From the NCBI RefSeq assembly GCF_015160855.1, contig NZ_CP063373.1, forward strand, positions 8,469,001-8,533,000: DNA of 64,000 nt. The letters run 5' to 3'. Source of the stretch: Streptomyces ferrugineus. GTDB taxonomy: Bacteria; Actinomycetota; Actinomycetes; Streptomycetales; Streptomycetaceae. Shown here piece after piece: positions 31,940 to 41,592 of this stretch. How positions within the stretch are numbered: position 1 is the stretch's first letter; the number at the start of each line of letters is the position of its first letter. Below the pieces are notes generated by a model. It had not been told where the DNA came from and made no database searches. It was given only the letters and a program-made list of their open reading frames with translations. Both the position numbers and the translations under genes were made by a program.

Positions 31940-32950
31940 ATGCGCCGCTACGGCAAGCACACCGACGAGGACGACATCCGTACCCGCCCCGGCCGCCGGG
32001 GCACCCGGCCCCGTACGAACATCCGGCCCAAGCACGAGGACGCCGCCGAGGGCATGGTCCTCACCGTCGACCGGGGGCGGCTGACCTGCCTCGTCGAGGA
32101 CCGGGTCGTGCTGGCGATGAAGGCCCGCGAACTCGGCCGCAAGGCGGCGGTGGTGGGTGACCGGGTGGCGCTGGTGGGCGACCTGTCCGGCAAGAAGGAC
32201 ACCCTGGCGCGGATCGTGCGGATCGAGGAACGGTCGTCGCTGCTGCGCCGTACCGCCGACGACGACGATCCGTTCGAGCGGGTCGTGGTGGCCAACGCCG
32301 ACCAACTCGCCATCGTCACCGCCCTCGCCGACCCCGAGCCGCGGCCGCGGCTGATCGACCGCTGTCTGGTGGCGGCGTTCGACGGGGGTCTTGAGCCGCT
32401 GCTGGTGCTGACGAAGTCGGACCTGGCGCCGCCGGACGAACTCCTGGAGCTGTACGGGGCGTTGGACATCCCGTATGTCGTCACCAGCCGCGAGGAACTG
32501 GCGGACGGGGGCGCCGCCGACCGGGTGCGGGAGCATCTGGACGGCCGGGTCACGGCGTTCGTCGGGCACTCGGGCGTGGGCAAGACGACGCTGGTGAACG
32601 CGCTGGTGGCGAAGGAACGCCGGCGTACGACAGGGGTGGTGAACGCGGTGACCGGACGGGGCCGGCACACCACGACGTCGGCGCTGGCGCTGCCGTTGAC
32701 GGAGGTGGACGGATGGGTGATCGACACCCCGGGAATCCGCTCCTTCGGGCTGGCGCACATCGACCCGTCGCGCGTGATCCACGCGTTCCCCGACCTCGAA
32801 CCGGGAACCGAGGGCTGCCCGCGTGCGTGCAGTCATGACGAACCGGACTGCGCGCTGGACGACTGGGTGGCGCAGGGTCACGCGGATCCCGCGCGGCTGT
32901 ACTCGCTGCGGCGGTTGCTGGCCACGCGGGAGCGCAGGGAAGGCGACTGA
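31940..32950 (+). CDS. rsgA: RsgA-like circularly permuted ribosome-associated GTPase
   Basis: A 336-residue YjeQ/RsgA GTPase. The motifs run in permuted order: TKSD (G4), then GHSGVGKTT (G1/P-loop), then DTPGIR (G3). An N-terminal OB-fold region and a C-terminal zinc finger (CPRACSHDEPDC) complete the family layout. It helps mature the 30S subunit. ATG 31940 is close behind aroA, so the two are probably co-transcribed. Confidence 0.9.
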   Translation: MRRYGKHTDEDDIRTRPGRRGTRPRTNIRPKHEDAAEGMVLTVDRGRLTCLVEDRVVLAMKARELGRKAAVVGDRVALVGDLSGKKDTLARIVRIEERSSLLRRTADDDDPFERVVVANADQLAIVTALADPEPRPRLIDRCLVAAFDGGLEPLLVLTKSDLAPPDELLELYGALDIPYVVTSREELADGGAADRVREHLDGRVTAFVGHSGVGKTTLVNALVAKERRRTTGVVNAVTGRGRHTTTSALALPLTEVDGWVIDTPGIRSFGLAHIDPSRVIHAFPDLEPGTEGCPRACSHDEPDCALDDWVAQGHADPARLYSLRRLLATRERREGD

Positions 32951-33059
32951 CCTCCGCGTTGTTTGCCCGGGTGTGCGTCCGGTAAGGGCATAATCGCACC
33001 GAGCCGGATCCGAGCCTGACGAAGCGGTCACAGAACGTGGGGATACGGGAGGACAGCAC

Positions 33060-33383
33060 ATGGCGTGGCTGCTGGTCATCGTGGCGGGGCTGCTCGAAAC
33101 CGGCTTCGCCGTCAGTCTGAAGTTGTCGCACGGCTTCACCCGGCTCTGGCCGACCGTCGCCTTCTGCGTCTTCGCCCTCGGCAGCTTCGGACTGCTGACG
33201 CTGTCGCTGCGGAAGCTGGACGTGGGTCCGGCGTACGCGGTGTGGACCGGGATCGGGGCGGCGGGCACCGCCATCTACGGGATGATCTTCCTCGGGGACA
33301 TCGTCTCGACGCTGAAGATCGTGTCGATCAGTCTGGTGATCGTGGGGATCATCGGGTTGCAGCTGTCGGGCTCGGCGCACTAG
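33060..33383 (+). CDS. SMR-family small multidrug/guanidinium exporter (SugE/Gdx-like)
   Basis: A 107-residue, four-helix small multidrug resistance protein. The essential Glu is in LLETGFAVSLKLSHGFT, and GPAYAVWTGIGAAGTAIYG is the SugE/Gdx subgroup signature, whose members export guanidinium. It sits convergent to a TetR gene. The 109 bases upstream have a CATAAT -10-like hexamer near 32990; I looked for a guanidine riboswitch and did not find one. Confidence 0.88.
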   Translation: MAWLLVIVAGLLETGFAVSLKLSHGFTRLWPTVAFCVFALGSFGLLTLSLRKLDVGPAYAVWTGIGAAGTAIYGMIFLGDIVSTLKIVSISLVIVGIIGLQLSGSAH

Positions 33384-33392
33384 GGCTCGGGG

Positions 33393-34001
33393 TCAGACCG
33401 CCAACTGCCGGTGCAGCGCGCTGCGTACGAGGTCGGCGACGCCGCCTTCGCCGGGCGGGGCGGCGACGCAGGACAGGGCGAGCCGGGCGACGAGTTCGCA
33501 GGAGCGGGCGAGGTCGGCGATGTCGGACTTGTGGCCGGCGGGGCCGGTCAGCACGGACACGGCCCGGTCGCGCACGATGGCCACGAAGTCACCGGGCGAC
33601 GGCAGCGGGCCGTCGGCGCGGCGCTGCGCCGGGACCGCGGATGAGGACGGGACGGCCGACAGGGTCGGGGAGGGCAGGCGTTCGCTCCAGCAGCCGGTGA
33701 GCATGGCCCGGACGAGGGCGTTGTCACGGGCGTGGGCGGCGGTCCACTCGGCGGTGGCGGTGAGCCGGTCGCGGGCGTCGCTGGGGGTGGCGAGGGCACG
33801 GTCGACGCCGGCGAGGTAGCCGTCGGCCTCCCTCCTGACGAGCGCGCGGGCAAGCCCTTCCTTGCTCCCGAACTCGTTGTACAGCGTCTGCCGGGACACT
33901 CCGGCCGCCGCGGCCACGTCCACCATCCGCACGGCGGACCACGGCCGGCGCGCCAGCGCCGTGTAAGCGGCGTCCAGCAGGGATTCCCGCGCTGCAGGCA
34001 T
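33393..34001 (-). CDS. TetR-family transcriptional regulator
   Basis: A 202-residue TetR regulator. The N-terminal helix-turn-helix covers SLLDAAYTALARRPWSAVRMVDVAAAAGVSRQTLYNEFGSKEGLARALV. The C-terminal ligand domain is unassigned. Two adjacent ATGs exist (34004, 34001); GGAGG is better spaced for 34001. The SMR gene ends 10 bp before its stop, and hisN is divergent, so it may control either. Confidence 0.88.
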   Translation of the reverse strand: MPAARESLLDAAYTALARRPWSAVRMVDVAAAAGVSRQTLYNEFGSKEGLARALVRREADGYLAGVDRALATPSDARDRLTATAEWTAAHARDNALVRAMLTGCWSERLPSPTLSAVPSSSAVPAQRRADGPLPSPGDFVAIVRDRAVSVLTGPAGHKSDIADLARSCELVARLALSCVAAPPGEGGVADLVRSALHRQLAV

Positions 34002-34226
34002 CATCGCCTCCCGAGGACGAGCGGCTCTGCGCCCAGATTTGACGCGCACGGGGGCACTGTCAAGGGTTCGCGAGGGCATGTACCGCCGGCGTTCGGGCGG
34101 GGATGCCCGCGGCGTCCGCGCGGGATCGGTGGCGGGTCCGCCCGGGCCCGCACGGCGTAATTGCGACCCGCCCGTGATCCCTGGGCCTGTAGCCCCAGCC
34201 CGACCACGGCGGATACGGTTCGTTCC

Positions 34227-35027
34227 ATGCCGGACTACCTCGACGATCTGCGACTCACCCACGTCCTCGCGGACGCCGCCGACGCCGCCACCATGGACCG
34301 ATTCAAGGCGCTCGACCTCAAGGTCGAGACGAAGCCGGACATGACCCCGGTGAGCGAGGCGGACAAGGCCGCCGAGGAGCTCATTCGGGGGCAGTTGCAG
34401 CGGGCCCGGCCGAGAGACGCGATCCTCGGGGAGGAGTACGGCGTCGAGGGCACCGGGCCCCGCCGCTGGGTGATCGATCCGATCGACGGTACGAAGAACT
34501 ACGTGCGCGGTGTTCCGGTCTGGGCCACGCTCATCTCCCTGATGGAGGCCGGGGAGGGCGGGTACCAGCCCGTCGTCGGCCTGGTGTCCGCCCCCGCGCT
34601 CGGGCGGCGCTGGTGGGCCGCGCAGGGGCACGGCGCCTTCACCGGCCGCAGCCTCTCCTCCGCGAGCCGGCTGCGGGTGTCCCAGGTCTCGAAGCTGACG
34701 GACGCCTCGTTCGCGTACTCCTCGCTGACCGGCTGGGAGGAGCGGGGGCGGCTGGGCGGGTTCCTCGACCTGACGCGTGAAGTGTGGCGCACGCGCGCGT
34801 ACGGCGATTTCTGGCCGTACATGATGGTCGCCGAGGGATCGGTGGACATCTGCGCCGAGCCCGAGCTGTCCCTGTGGGACATGGCCGCCAACGCGATCAT
34901 CGTGACGGAGGCGGGCGGCGCCTTCACCGGTCTCGACGGCCGCCCCGGCCCGCACAGCGGCAACGCCGCCGCCTCGAACGGCCTGCTGCACGACGAGCTC
35001 CTCGGGTACCTCAACGAGCGCTCCTGA
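34227..35027 (+). CDS. hisN: Histidinol-phosphate phosphatase, inositol monophosphatase family
   Basis: A 266-residue IMPase-fold phosphatase. The metal-binding sites are GEE (near residue 72), [12 protein letters not shown] and [15 protein letters not shown]. In actinobacteria this branch supplies histidinol-phosphate phosphatase (hisN, characterised in S. coelicolor and Corynebacterium). Divergent from the TetR gene. Confidence 0.87.
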   Translation: MPDYLDDLRLTHVLADAADAATMDRFKALDLKVETKPDMTPVSEADKAAEELIRGQLQRARPRDAILGEEYGVEGTGPRRWVIDPIDGTKNYVRGVPVWATLISLMEAGEGGYQPVVGLVSAPALGRRWWAAQGHGAFTGRSLSSASRLRVSQVSKLTDASFAYSSLTGWEERGRLGGFLDLTREVWRTRAYGDFWPYMMVAEGSVDICAEPELSLWDMAANAIIVTEAGGAFTGLDGRPGPHSGNAAASNGLLHDELLGYLNERS

Positions 35028-35139
35028 GCGCCCCCTTGTTGACCCCCTCTTTACCTGTCACTCTGAAGGTCCCCCCACTTGTGAATTTGTGAAACCATGA
35101 ACAAACGGTGCGGGGGCACTTCAGGAGGTGGCTCCATCC

Positions 35140-35532
35140 ATGCTCGTACGTGACGCCATGAGCACCGTGGTCCTCACCATCGGCCCTACCCACACCCTTC
35201 GCCAGGCCGCCGCACTGATGTCGACCCGTCGGGTCGGCGCGGCCGTGGTCCACGACCCCGACGCGGGCGGTATCGGCATCCTCACCGAACGCGACATCCT
35301 CGTCTCCGTCGGCCTCGGCCAGAGCCCGGACACCGAACGCGCCCATGACCACACAACGACCGACGTCGTGTTCGCCGCGCCGTCATGGACCCTGGAGGAG
35401 GCGGCCCGCGCCATGGCGCACGGCGGCTTCCGGCATCTGATCGTCCTGGACCACGAGGAGCCCGTCGGCATCGTCTCGGTCCGCGACATCATCCGCTGCT
35501 GGGCACCGGTTCGGCAGCACGTACCGGCCTGA
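35140..35532 (+). CDS. Two-CBS-domain protein
   Basis: A 130-residue protein made of a pair of CBS motifs (MLVRDAMSTVVLTIGPTHTL...GGIGILTERDIL and DVVFAAPSWTLEEAARAM...PVGIVSVRDII), which bind adenine nucleotides as a Bateman module. No catalytic domain is attached. A GAGGTGG site precedes ATG 35140. The target is unknown. A 112-bp AT-richer gap upstream probably holds its promoter. Confidence 0.87.
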   Translation: MLVRDAMSTVVLTIGPTHTLRQAAALMSTRRVGAAVVHDPDAGGIGILTERDILVSVGLGQSPDTERAHDHTTTDVVFAAPSWTLEEAARAMAHGGFRHLIVLDHEEPVGIVSVRDIIRCWAPVRQHVPA

Positions 35533-35557
35533 CCTCGCGCGACCGGCTTCATCCGCT

Positions 35558-35593
35558 CGACTGGCCGGGCCCTCGAAGGGACCCGGCCAGTCG
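35558..35593 (+). terminator. Terminator after the CBS-protein gene
   Basis: CGACTGGCCGGG pairs with CCCGGCCAGTCG around a 12-base loop, 26 nt after the stop codon. Confidence 0.72.
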
Positions 35594-35687
35594 GCCCCGG
35601 ACCCATGCTGGACTTCGTCCAAATTAAGCCGATCTCCAAAATCACACCCATTCGGAACCTGGTCCTCCTGCTGTTAAAGTGTTTTCC

Positions 35688-36104
35688 ATGAGTGACCTTC
35701 TGGAGCGGCTGCGCGGACGCGGATGGCGGATGACCGCGCAGCGGCGTGTCGTGGCCGAGGTGCTCGCCGGCGATCACGTCCATCTGACGGCCGACGAGGT
35801 GCACGCGCGAGCCGTCGCCAAGCTGCCCGAGATCTCCCGGGCGACCGTCTACAACACGCTGGGCGAGCTGGTGTCCCTCGGCGAGGTGCTCGAGGTCTCG
35901 ACCGACAAGCGCGCCAAGAGGTACGACCCCAACGCCCACCGGCCCCATCACCACCTGGTCTGCGCCCAGTGCGGCGCGATCCGGGACGTCCATCCGACGG
36001 GCAACCCGATGGCCGACCTCCCGGACACCGAGCGCTTCGGCTTCACGGTCTCGGACGTCGAGGTGACCTACCGCGGCATCTGCCCGAACTGCGCGAAGGC
36101 CTGA
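35688..36104 (+). CDS. Fur-family regulator, CatR/PerR-like
   Basis: A 138-residue Fur-family repressor. The winged helix covers GWRMTAQRRVVAEVLAGDHVHLTADEVHARA...ISRATVYNTLGELV; the metal site is RPHHHLVCAQCGAIRDV with a second CPNC pair for structural zinc. It is very like the Streptomyces CatR peroxide sensor (from memory), though no catalase gene is adjacent. The start is ATG 35688 with no clear ribosome site; the upstream TTAAAGT could be a -10 and the AT-rich stretch before it an autoregulatory site. Confidence 0.88.
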   Translation: MSDLLERLRGRGWRMTAQRRVVAEVLAGDHVHLTADEVHARAVAKLPEISRATVYNTLGELVSLGEVLEVSTDKRAKRYDPNAHRPHHHLVCAQCGAIRDVHPTGNPMADLPDTERFGFTVSDVEVTYRGICPNCAKA

Positions 36105-36123
36105 GCCGAACCGCCACCCCCTG

Positions 36124-36151
36124 AGCCCCGGCACGGTCGAGTGCCGGGGCT
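36124..36151 (+). terminator. Terminator after the Fur-family gene
   Basis: AGCCCCGGCAC pairs perfectly with GTGCCGGGGCT around a 6-base loop, 19 nt after the stop, followed by TCTGTG. Confidence 0.78.
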
Positions 36152-36265
36152 CTGTGCTGCCTACACGCGGACGGGGTTCCCGAATCTGACGGGCCGTCAT
36201 ATGGTCGACGGCACCCACCCGTACGTCACCCACACGTCCGTTCCGCACTCCGCGAGGAGACCGAA

Positions 36266-37059
<794 letters not shown>

Positions 37060-37063
<4 letters not shown>

Positions 37064-37923
37064 CCACGATCACCAAGCCTCCCACCGAGTCGGTCCTGAT
37101 CCGCCGCCCCGGCCCGCGTGAACTCCACCCCGTGCGCACCCATCGCCGCAGGCGCGCACTGGAGCTCTCGCTGGCGCTCGCCGTCCCCCTCTGCCTCGTC
37201 CTGCTGTGGCAATTGGCGGCCACCCAGGCCTGGATCGACGACCGCGTCTACCCGGCCCCGTCCACGATCCTCGCCGACGGCTGGGACCGGGCCGCGGCCG
37301 GCGAACTGTGGCCTGATGTGTGGGCGACGCTCAAGCGCGTCCTGGCGGGCTACGCCGTCGGCACGGCGGCGGGCTACGCCCTGGGGCTGCTGATGGGCTC
37401 CCTGTCGCTGGTGCGAGCGGCGCTGGAGCCGCTGCTGGACGCGCTGTACGTGGTACCCAAACTGGCCCTGCTGCCGATCTTCCTGAACATGTTCGGCCTG
37501 GGCGAAGGGCCGCAGGTGGCCCTGGTGGCGGCGACGGTGTTCTTCTTCGTGTGGATCTCCACCATGTCCGCGGTCATGTCCGTCCCCGCCGGCCACCGCG
37601 ACGCGGGCCAGGTCTTCGGCGCCTCGCGATGGCAGATGTTCCGCCATGTCCTGCTTCCGGCGTCCCTCCCCTCCGTCCTCGTGGGCGCGCGCATCGCGGC
37701 GGGCGTGGCGGTCCTGGTCATCGTCGCGTCGGAGCAGATCGCCGCGACGAACGGCCTGGGCCATCTGATCTTCGACTCGCGCGCGCTGTTCCAGAACGAC
37801 GTCATGTTCGTCGGCATCGTCTGCGTCGCGGTACTCGGAGTGCTCTTCTCCGAACTGATCCGCTTCGCCGGACGCCTGCTGACGCCCTGGGCACCGAGGG
37901 ACCGCGGAAGGGGCCAGTCATGA
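37060..37923 (+). CDS. ABC transporter permease (SsuC/TauC-like)
   Basis: A 287-residue inner-membrane permease with about six transmembrane helices. The EAA-type coupling loop is in GHRDAGQVFGASRWQMFRHVLLPASLPSVLVG. It is translationally coupled on both sides (ATGA overlaps) with the ATPase and the binding protein. Confidence 0.92.
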
Positions 37924-39074
37924 GAAGCCTCATGAGCAGGCGGCACCACGCGTACGGCGCCGTCCTCGCCGCGGCGGCCCTGCTGGCGTCGGCGGCGTGC
38001 TCGTCGCCGTACGAGTCGGACTCCTCGTCGAAGGCCGCCGGCGATCGCACCGTCCGCCCGGTCGAGGGCTGCGGCGCGAAGGCCTGGACGGACCCGAAGG
38101 ACCTGTCCCCGGACCGCACCCCGGCCCGCTGTCTGCCCGGCGCCCCTCCCCCGCGCCCCCTGCCGGAGCGGCGCGAGCTGACGATCGCGACGGGGACGCT
38201 GAGCGCGGAGTACGTGGCGCCGCTGCGGGTGGCGCTCGACAAGGGCGAGTTCGACAAGGAGGGCCTGGATGTCACGCTGAAGGTCCTGCCGACCCCGGAC
38301 GCGCTGCCCCTGCTGGCCAAGGGGGACATCGACGCCCTGTGGGCGGCCCCGGAGGCGGCCGTCATGAACGGCGTCAAGGGCGGCTTCGACATCAAGTGGG
38401 TCGCGGGGAACTTCTCACCCGCCGCGAAGTCCAGGAGCGGGCTGTGGGTGCGGCTGAAGGACGGCGACACGGCGGACCGGGTCCCGATGGCCGGCCGCAA
38501 GCTGGGCACGATGATCGGCAAGGGCTCGGTCATCGCGTACCCCATGGAGAAGGCGCTGGAGCGGCACGGCGGCGGCCTCGCCGACATCCGGTACCAGCAG
38601 CTCGGCTCGGCCGACGTCCTCACGGCCCTGCAGAACGGCGGCGTCGACTCCGCCTGGCTCCTGGACCCGGTCTGGCGCAAGGTGGACGGCGAGCGGGGCT
38701 ACGCCTTCCTGGGCGGCCAGCCGCGGGGCGAGCCCCTGGGCGGCATGCTCTACGGCCGTGCGCTGCTCCAGGACGACGTGGACGCGGGCGTGGCGCTGCT
38801 GAGGGCGTACATCCGCACGGTGAACACGTACTTCGCCTCGGACTACAAGCAGGATGCGAGCTTCGTCACCTACCTCGCCAAACTGCTCAAGTCCGATGAG
38901 TCGATCCTGAAGTCCACCCCGCCCCTGGTCATGGACTGGGAGATCCGCTCCGGCACGACCTCTCGCCTCCAGACGGCCTATGAGGCCCAGGGCGTGGCGG
39001 AGGGAAGTCCACTGCCGGAGTCACGGACGGTGAGCCGGTCGCTGTACGGCGAGGCGGTGGGCCACGCGCCCTGA
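37920..39074 (+). CDS. ABC transporter substrate-binding lipoprotein (SsuA/TauA/NMT1-like)
   Basis: A 384-residue lipoprotein with lipobox LLASAAC (Cys27). The periplasmic-binding fold of the nitrate/sulfonate/thiamine-precursor group starts at ELTIATGTLSAEYVAPLRVALDKGEF. The ligand is unknown; NMT1-like domains bind taurine, alkanesulfonates, riboflavin or thiamine precursors. Third gene of the transporter operon. Confidence 0.9.
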   Translation: MRSLMSRRHHAYGAVLAAAALLASAACSSPYESDSSSKAAGDRTVRPVEGCGAKAWTDPKDLSPDRTPARCLPGAPPPRPLPERRELTIATGTLSAEYVAPLRVALDKGEFDKEGLDVTLKVLPTPDALPLLAKGDIDALWAAPEAAVMNGVKGGFDIKWVAGNFSPAAKSRSGLWVRLKDGDTADRVPMAGRKLGTMIGKGSVIAYPMEKALERHGGGLADIRYQQLGSADVLTALQNGGVDSAWLLDPVWRKVDGERGYAFLGGQPRGEPLGGMLYGRALLQDDVDAGVALLRAYIRTVNTYFASDYKQDASFVTYLAKLLKSDESILKSTPPLVMDWEIRSGTTSRLQTAYEAQGVAEGSPLPESRTVSRSLYGEAVGHAP

Positions 39075-39080
39075 AACAAA

Positions 39081-39116
39081 CCGAGGGCCGGAACCCTTTC
39101 GGATTCCGGCCCTCGG
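39081..39116. terminator. Terminator between the ABC operon and tRNA-fMet
   Basis: A 13-bp perfect stem (CCGAGGGCCGGAA with TTCCGGCCCTCGG). On the minus strand it is followed by TTTGTTTC, so it should also end the tRNA transcript. Confidence 0.82.
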
Positions 39117-39123
39117 CCTTCAG

Positions 39124-39197
39124 TAGCGGGGACAGGATTTGAACCTGCGACCTCTGGGTTATGAGCCCAGCGAGCTACCGAGCTGCTCCACCCCGCG
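39124..39197 (-). tRNA. Initiator tRNA-Met (CAU), copy 1
   Basis: A 74-nt cloverleaf on the minus strand with anticodon CAT in the loop CTCATAA. Three G-C pairs close the anticodon stem (GGG/CCC) and the first acceptor pair is mismatched (C1-U72), both marks of an initiator tRNA. The 3' CCA is not encoded. Identical to the copy at 41461. Confidence 0.95.
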
Positions 39198-39313
39198 TCG
39201 GTGAACTGAACATTACGTCAAGGACGCGGACAGAAGCAAATCGCTGGTCGCGGGGCACTCTCCGGCGCCGGTCCGCTTCACTCAGCCCGTCCGGCGTTCG
39301 CGGACGAGGCCGT

Positions 39314-41233
39314 TCAGGCCGACAGTTCCTCGCGCAGCGCGTCCCGCAGCCGAGCGGCCCGCTCCGCAACCTCCCCCGGCCCCAGACTCACCGCCCGGTC
39401 GGCCCACCGCTGGCCCTCCGCCAGCTCCCCGCGACGCGCGTAGAGCAGGGCGAGCCGCAGGGCCGACCGCCCGTGCCCGGCGTCGGCCGCGCGCGTCCAC
39501 CACACGGCCGCCTCCGGCTCGCTGCCCTCCCGGGCCAGCAGCAGCGCCAGGTTGAAGGCGCCGTTGCGCGAACCGGCCTCGGCGGCCTCCCGGTACCACC
39601 GGGCGGCCTCGACCACGTCACCGCGGGCGGCGGCCAGCATGCCGACGCGGACCTGCGCCCGCCGGTGCCCCAGGGAAGCCGCCCGCTCGTACCACTCCTC
39701 GCACTCGGTCTTCTCGTGCACGGTCTCGCCGAGCTCATGCGCCGGCTCCGGTGGCCGCCGGGCGTCCAGCACGGTCGCCAGCCGGTACGCGGCCTCCGCG
39801 CTGCCGGCCCCGGCCGCGCACCGCAGATGCCGCTCCGCCGCGAGCTCGTCGCCGTCCCGCAGCCGGGCGATGCCGACCTGCAGCGCCGCCTCGGTGTGTC
39901 CGGCGGCCGCGGCACGCTCGTACCAGCGCAGCGCGGCCCGCTCCTCGCCCCGCCCGGCGTACAGGATGCCCAGGTTGAACGCGGCGTCCACGCTGCCCGC
40001 CTCCGCGGCCTTGGAGAACCACGGCTCGGCGCCGCTCGCGTCCCCGCCCTGGAGCAGCAGGATCGCCAGCGCGTTGGCCGCCTCGCGGTGGCCCGCGTAC
40101 GCCGCCCGGCGGTACCACTGCTCGGCCTGTGCGGTGCGCCCCTGCTCGGCGCAGAGCAGCCCGAGGTTGTACGCGCCGTTCACGTCGCCGGCGTCCATGG
40201 CGGCCCGGTACCACCGCTCGGCGGTCTGGGTCTCGCCGCGCTCGGCGTGCAGTGCGCCCAACGCGTTCGCGGCGTTGCCGTCGCCGTCCTGCGCGGCCCG
40301 CAGCCACCACACGGCGGCGCTCTCGGTGTCCCCGGCGTCCCGCAGCAGGAACCCGAGCGCGCAGGCGGCCCGCGCCTCGCCGTCCTTCGCGGACGTCAGA
40401 TACCAGCGCCCGGCCTCCTTCAGCTGCCCGCGCTTCTCCAGGATCGCCCCGAGGTGCAGTGCGGCCCTGCGGTGCCCGCGCGCGGCGGCCTGCCGGTACC
40501 ACTGCTCGGCCTCGTCCAGCAGCGCGTCGCCGGGCTCGACGCCGTCGCCGACCCCGTCCTCGCCCGTCCGGGTCGCCTGCCGGTCGAGCGCACGTGCCAG
40601 CCGGTACGCCGCCTCCCGGTGGCCGCGCTCGGCCGCGGCCCGCATCCACTGCTCGGCCCGGTCGTCGCTGCGGTGCTCCAGCAGGTCGGCGAGCGCGTAC
40701 GCGCCCAGCGCGTGCCCCTGCTCGGCGGACTGGCGCAGCCAGTACTCGGCGGCGGGCTCGTCGCCCCGCTCGCGGTGATGGCGTCCCAGCGCGTGCGCGG
40801 CGGCGGCCGAACCGGCGACGGCGGCGATCCGCCACCATCCGGCGGCCTCGTCGGCGTACCCGCGCTGGTGGAGGAGGACTCCCAGGTTGTTGGCGGCGGC
40901 CCGGTCACCGGCCGCGGTGGCGGCCCGCAGATGGGGCTCGGCCCCGTCGAGATCGCCGCGGCGCAGCAGCATCGCGCCGAGGACGCTCATCGCCTCGGCG
41001 TCACCGGTCTCGGCGGCGAGCCGCTGCCGTGCCTCCTCGACGGCCGCTCCCGTCTCGTCCTGGTCGGCCGGCCGGTCGACGACGAAGTCGCCCTCCGGCT
41101 GCGAGAGCTCCCCCACCGGCCACGAGGTGCCGTCCGTCGGCTGCACGAAATCGCCCGTCGGCTGTACAAAGTCGGCAGGCTGCACAAACCGCCCTGTCTC
41201 CAACAGAGTTGCCTTGTCCCCCATAACGTCCAT
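39314..41233 (-). CDS. Sel1/TPR repeat protein
   Basis: A 639-residue soluble protein built from about fifteen Sel1-like repeats of roughly 36 residues (A-x-x-A-x-x-L-G-x-x-x-x-x-x-G pattern, e.g. ANNLGVLLHQRGYADEAAGWW). The first 65 residues are different and contain repeats of F-V-Q-P-T/A. The fold is an alpha-solenoid that binds other proteins; the partner is unknown. It lies between two identical tRNA genes. Confidence 0.85.
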   Translation of the reverse strand: MDVMGDKATLLETGRFVQPADFVQPTGDFVQPTDGTSWPVGELSQPEGDFVVDRPADQDETGAAVEEARQRLAAETGDAEAMSVLGAMLLRRGDLDGAEPHLRAATAAGDRAAANNLGVLLHQRGYADEAAGWWRIAAVAGSAAAAHALGRHHRERGDEPAAEYWLRQSAEQGHALGAYALADLLEHRSDDRAEQWMRAAAERGHREAAYRLARALDRQATRTGEDGVGDGVEPGDALLDEAEQWYRQAAARGHRRAALHLGAILEKRGQLKEAGRWYLTSAKDGEARAACALGFLLRDAGDTESAAVWWLRAAQDGDGNAANALGALHAERGETQTAERWYRAAMDAGDVNGAYNLGLLCAEQGRTAQAEQWYRRAAYAGHREAANALAILLLQGGDASGAEPWFSKAAEAGSVDAAFNLGILYAGRGEERAALRWYERAAAAGHTEAALQVGIARLRDGDELAAERHLRCAAGAGSAEAAYRLATVLDARRPPEPAHELGETVHEKTECEEWYERAASLGHRRAQVRVGMLAAARGDVVEAARWYREAAEAGSRNGAFNLALLLAREGSEPEAAVWWTRAADAGHGRSALRLALLYARRGELAEGQRWADRAVSLGPGEVAERAARLRDALREELSA

Positions 41234-41397
41234 CGTCGCACCACCTGCAACCTGGGTACACCTGGTATACCGCAGCCAGTGAGGTCACTTCAGCGTTTTG
41301 TCGACATGCCCACAGAGAGACAAGTCAAACACAGTTCTCCCAACTCCCCACGGCGGCGCGACCGTCCCGCCGCGCGGCACATGCGTTCGCACACCAC

Positions 41398-41430
41398 GAA
41401 GGCCCGGATCCTTGGAGGATCCGGGCCTTC
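41398..41430 (-). terminator. Hairpin downstream of tRNA-fMet copy 2
   Basis: A 14-bp perfect stem (GAAGGCCCGGATCC with GGATCCGGGCCTTC) and 5-base loop, 30 nt after the tRNA's 3' end on the minus strand. Confidence 0.72.
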
Positions 41431-41460
41431 GCTGTCGTACGAGATACTCGTCGACTTCAG

Positions 41461-41534
41461 TAGCGGGGACAGGATTTGAACCTGCGACCTCTGGGTTATG
41501 AGCCCAGCGAGCTACCGAGCTGCTCCACCCCGCG
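41461..41534 (-). tRNA. Initiator tRNA-Met (CAU), copy 2
   Basis: Identical over all 74 nt to the copy at 39124, with the same C1-U72 mismatch and GGG/CCC anticodon stem. CCA is not encoded. Confidence 0.95.
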
Positions 41535-41592
41535 CCGTTGTTCTGCAACCGTATCACGGCGCGGGGTGGGCCATTCGATCAGCCGCCGGTCG

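Noticed and set aside
32951-33059. Possible guanidine riboswitch before the SugE-like gene
   Set aside because: I compared the gap with the guanidine-I, -II (paired ACGR hairpins) and -III patterns I know. No convincing core was found; a covariance-model search would settle it.
39124-41534. tRNA pair as attL/attR of an integrated element
   Set aside because: The segment holds only a Sel1-repeat gene, with no integrase, excisionase or phage genes, and both tRNAs are intact.
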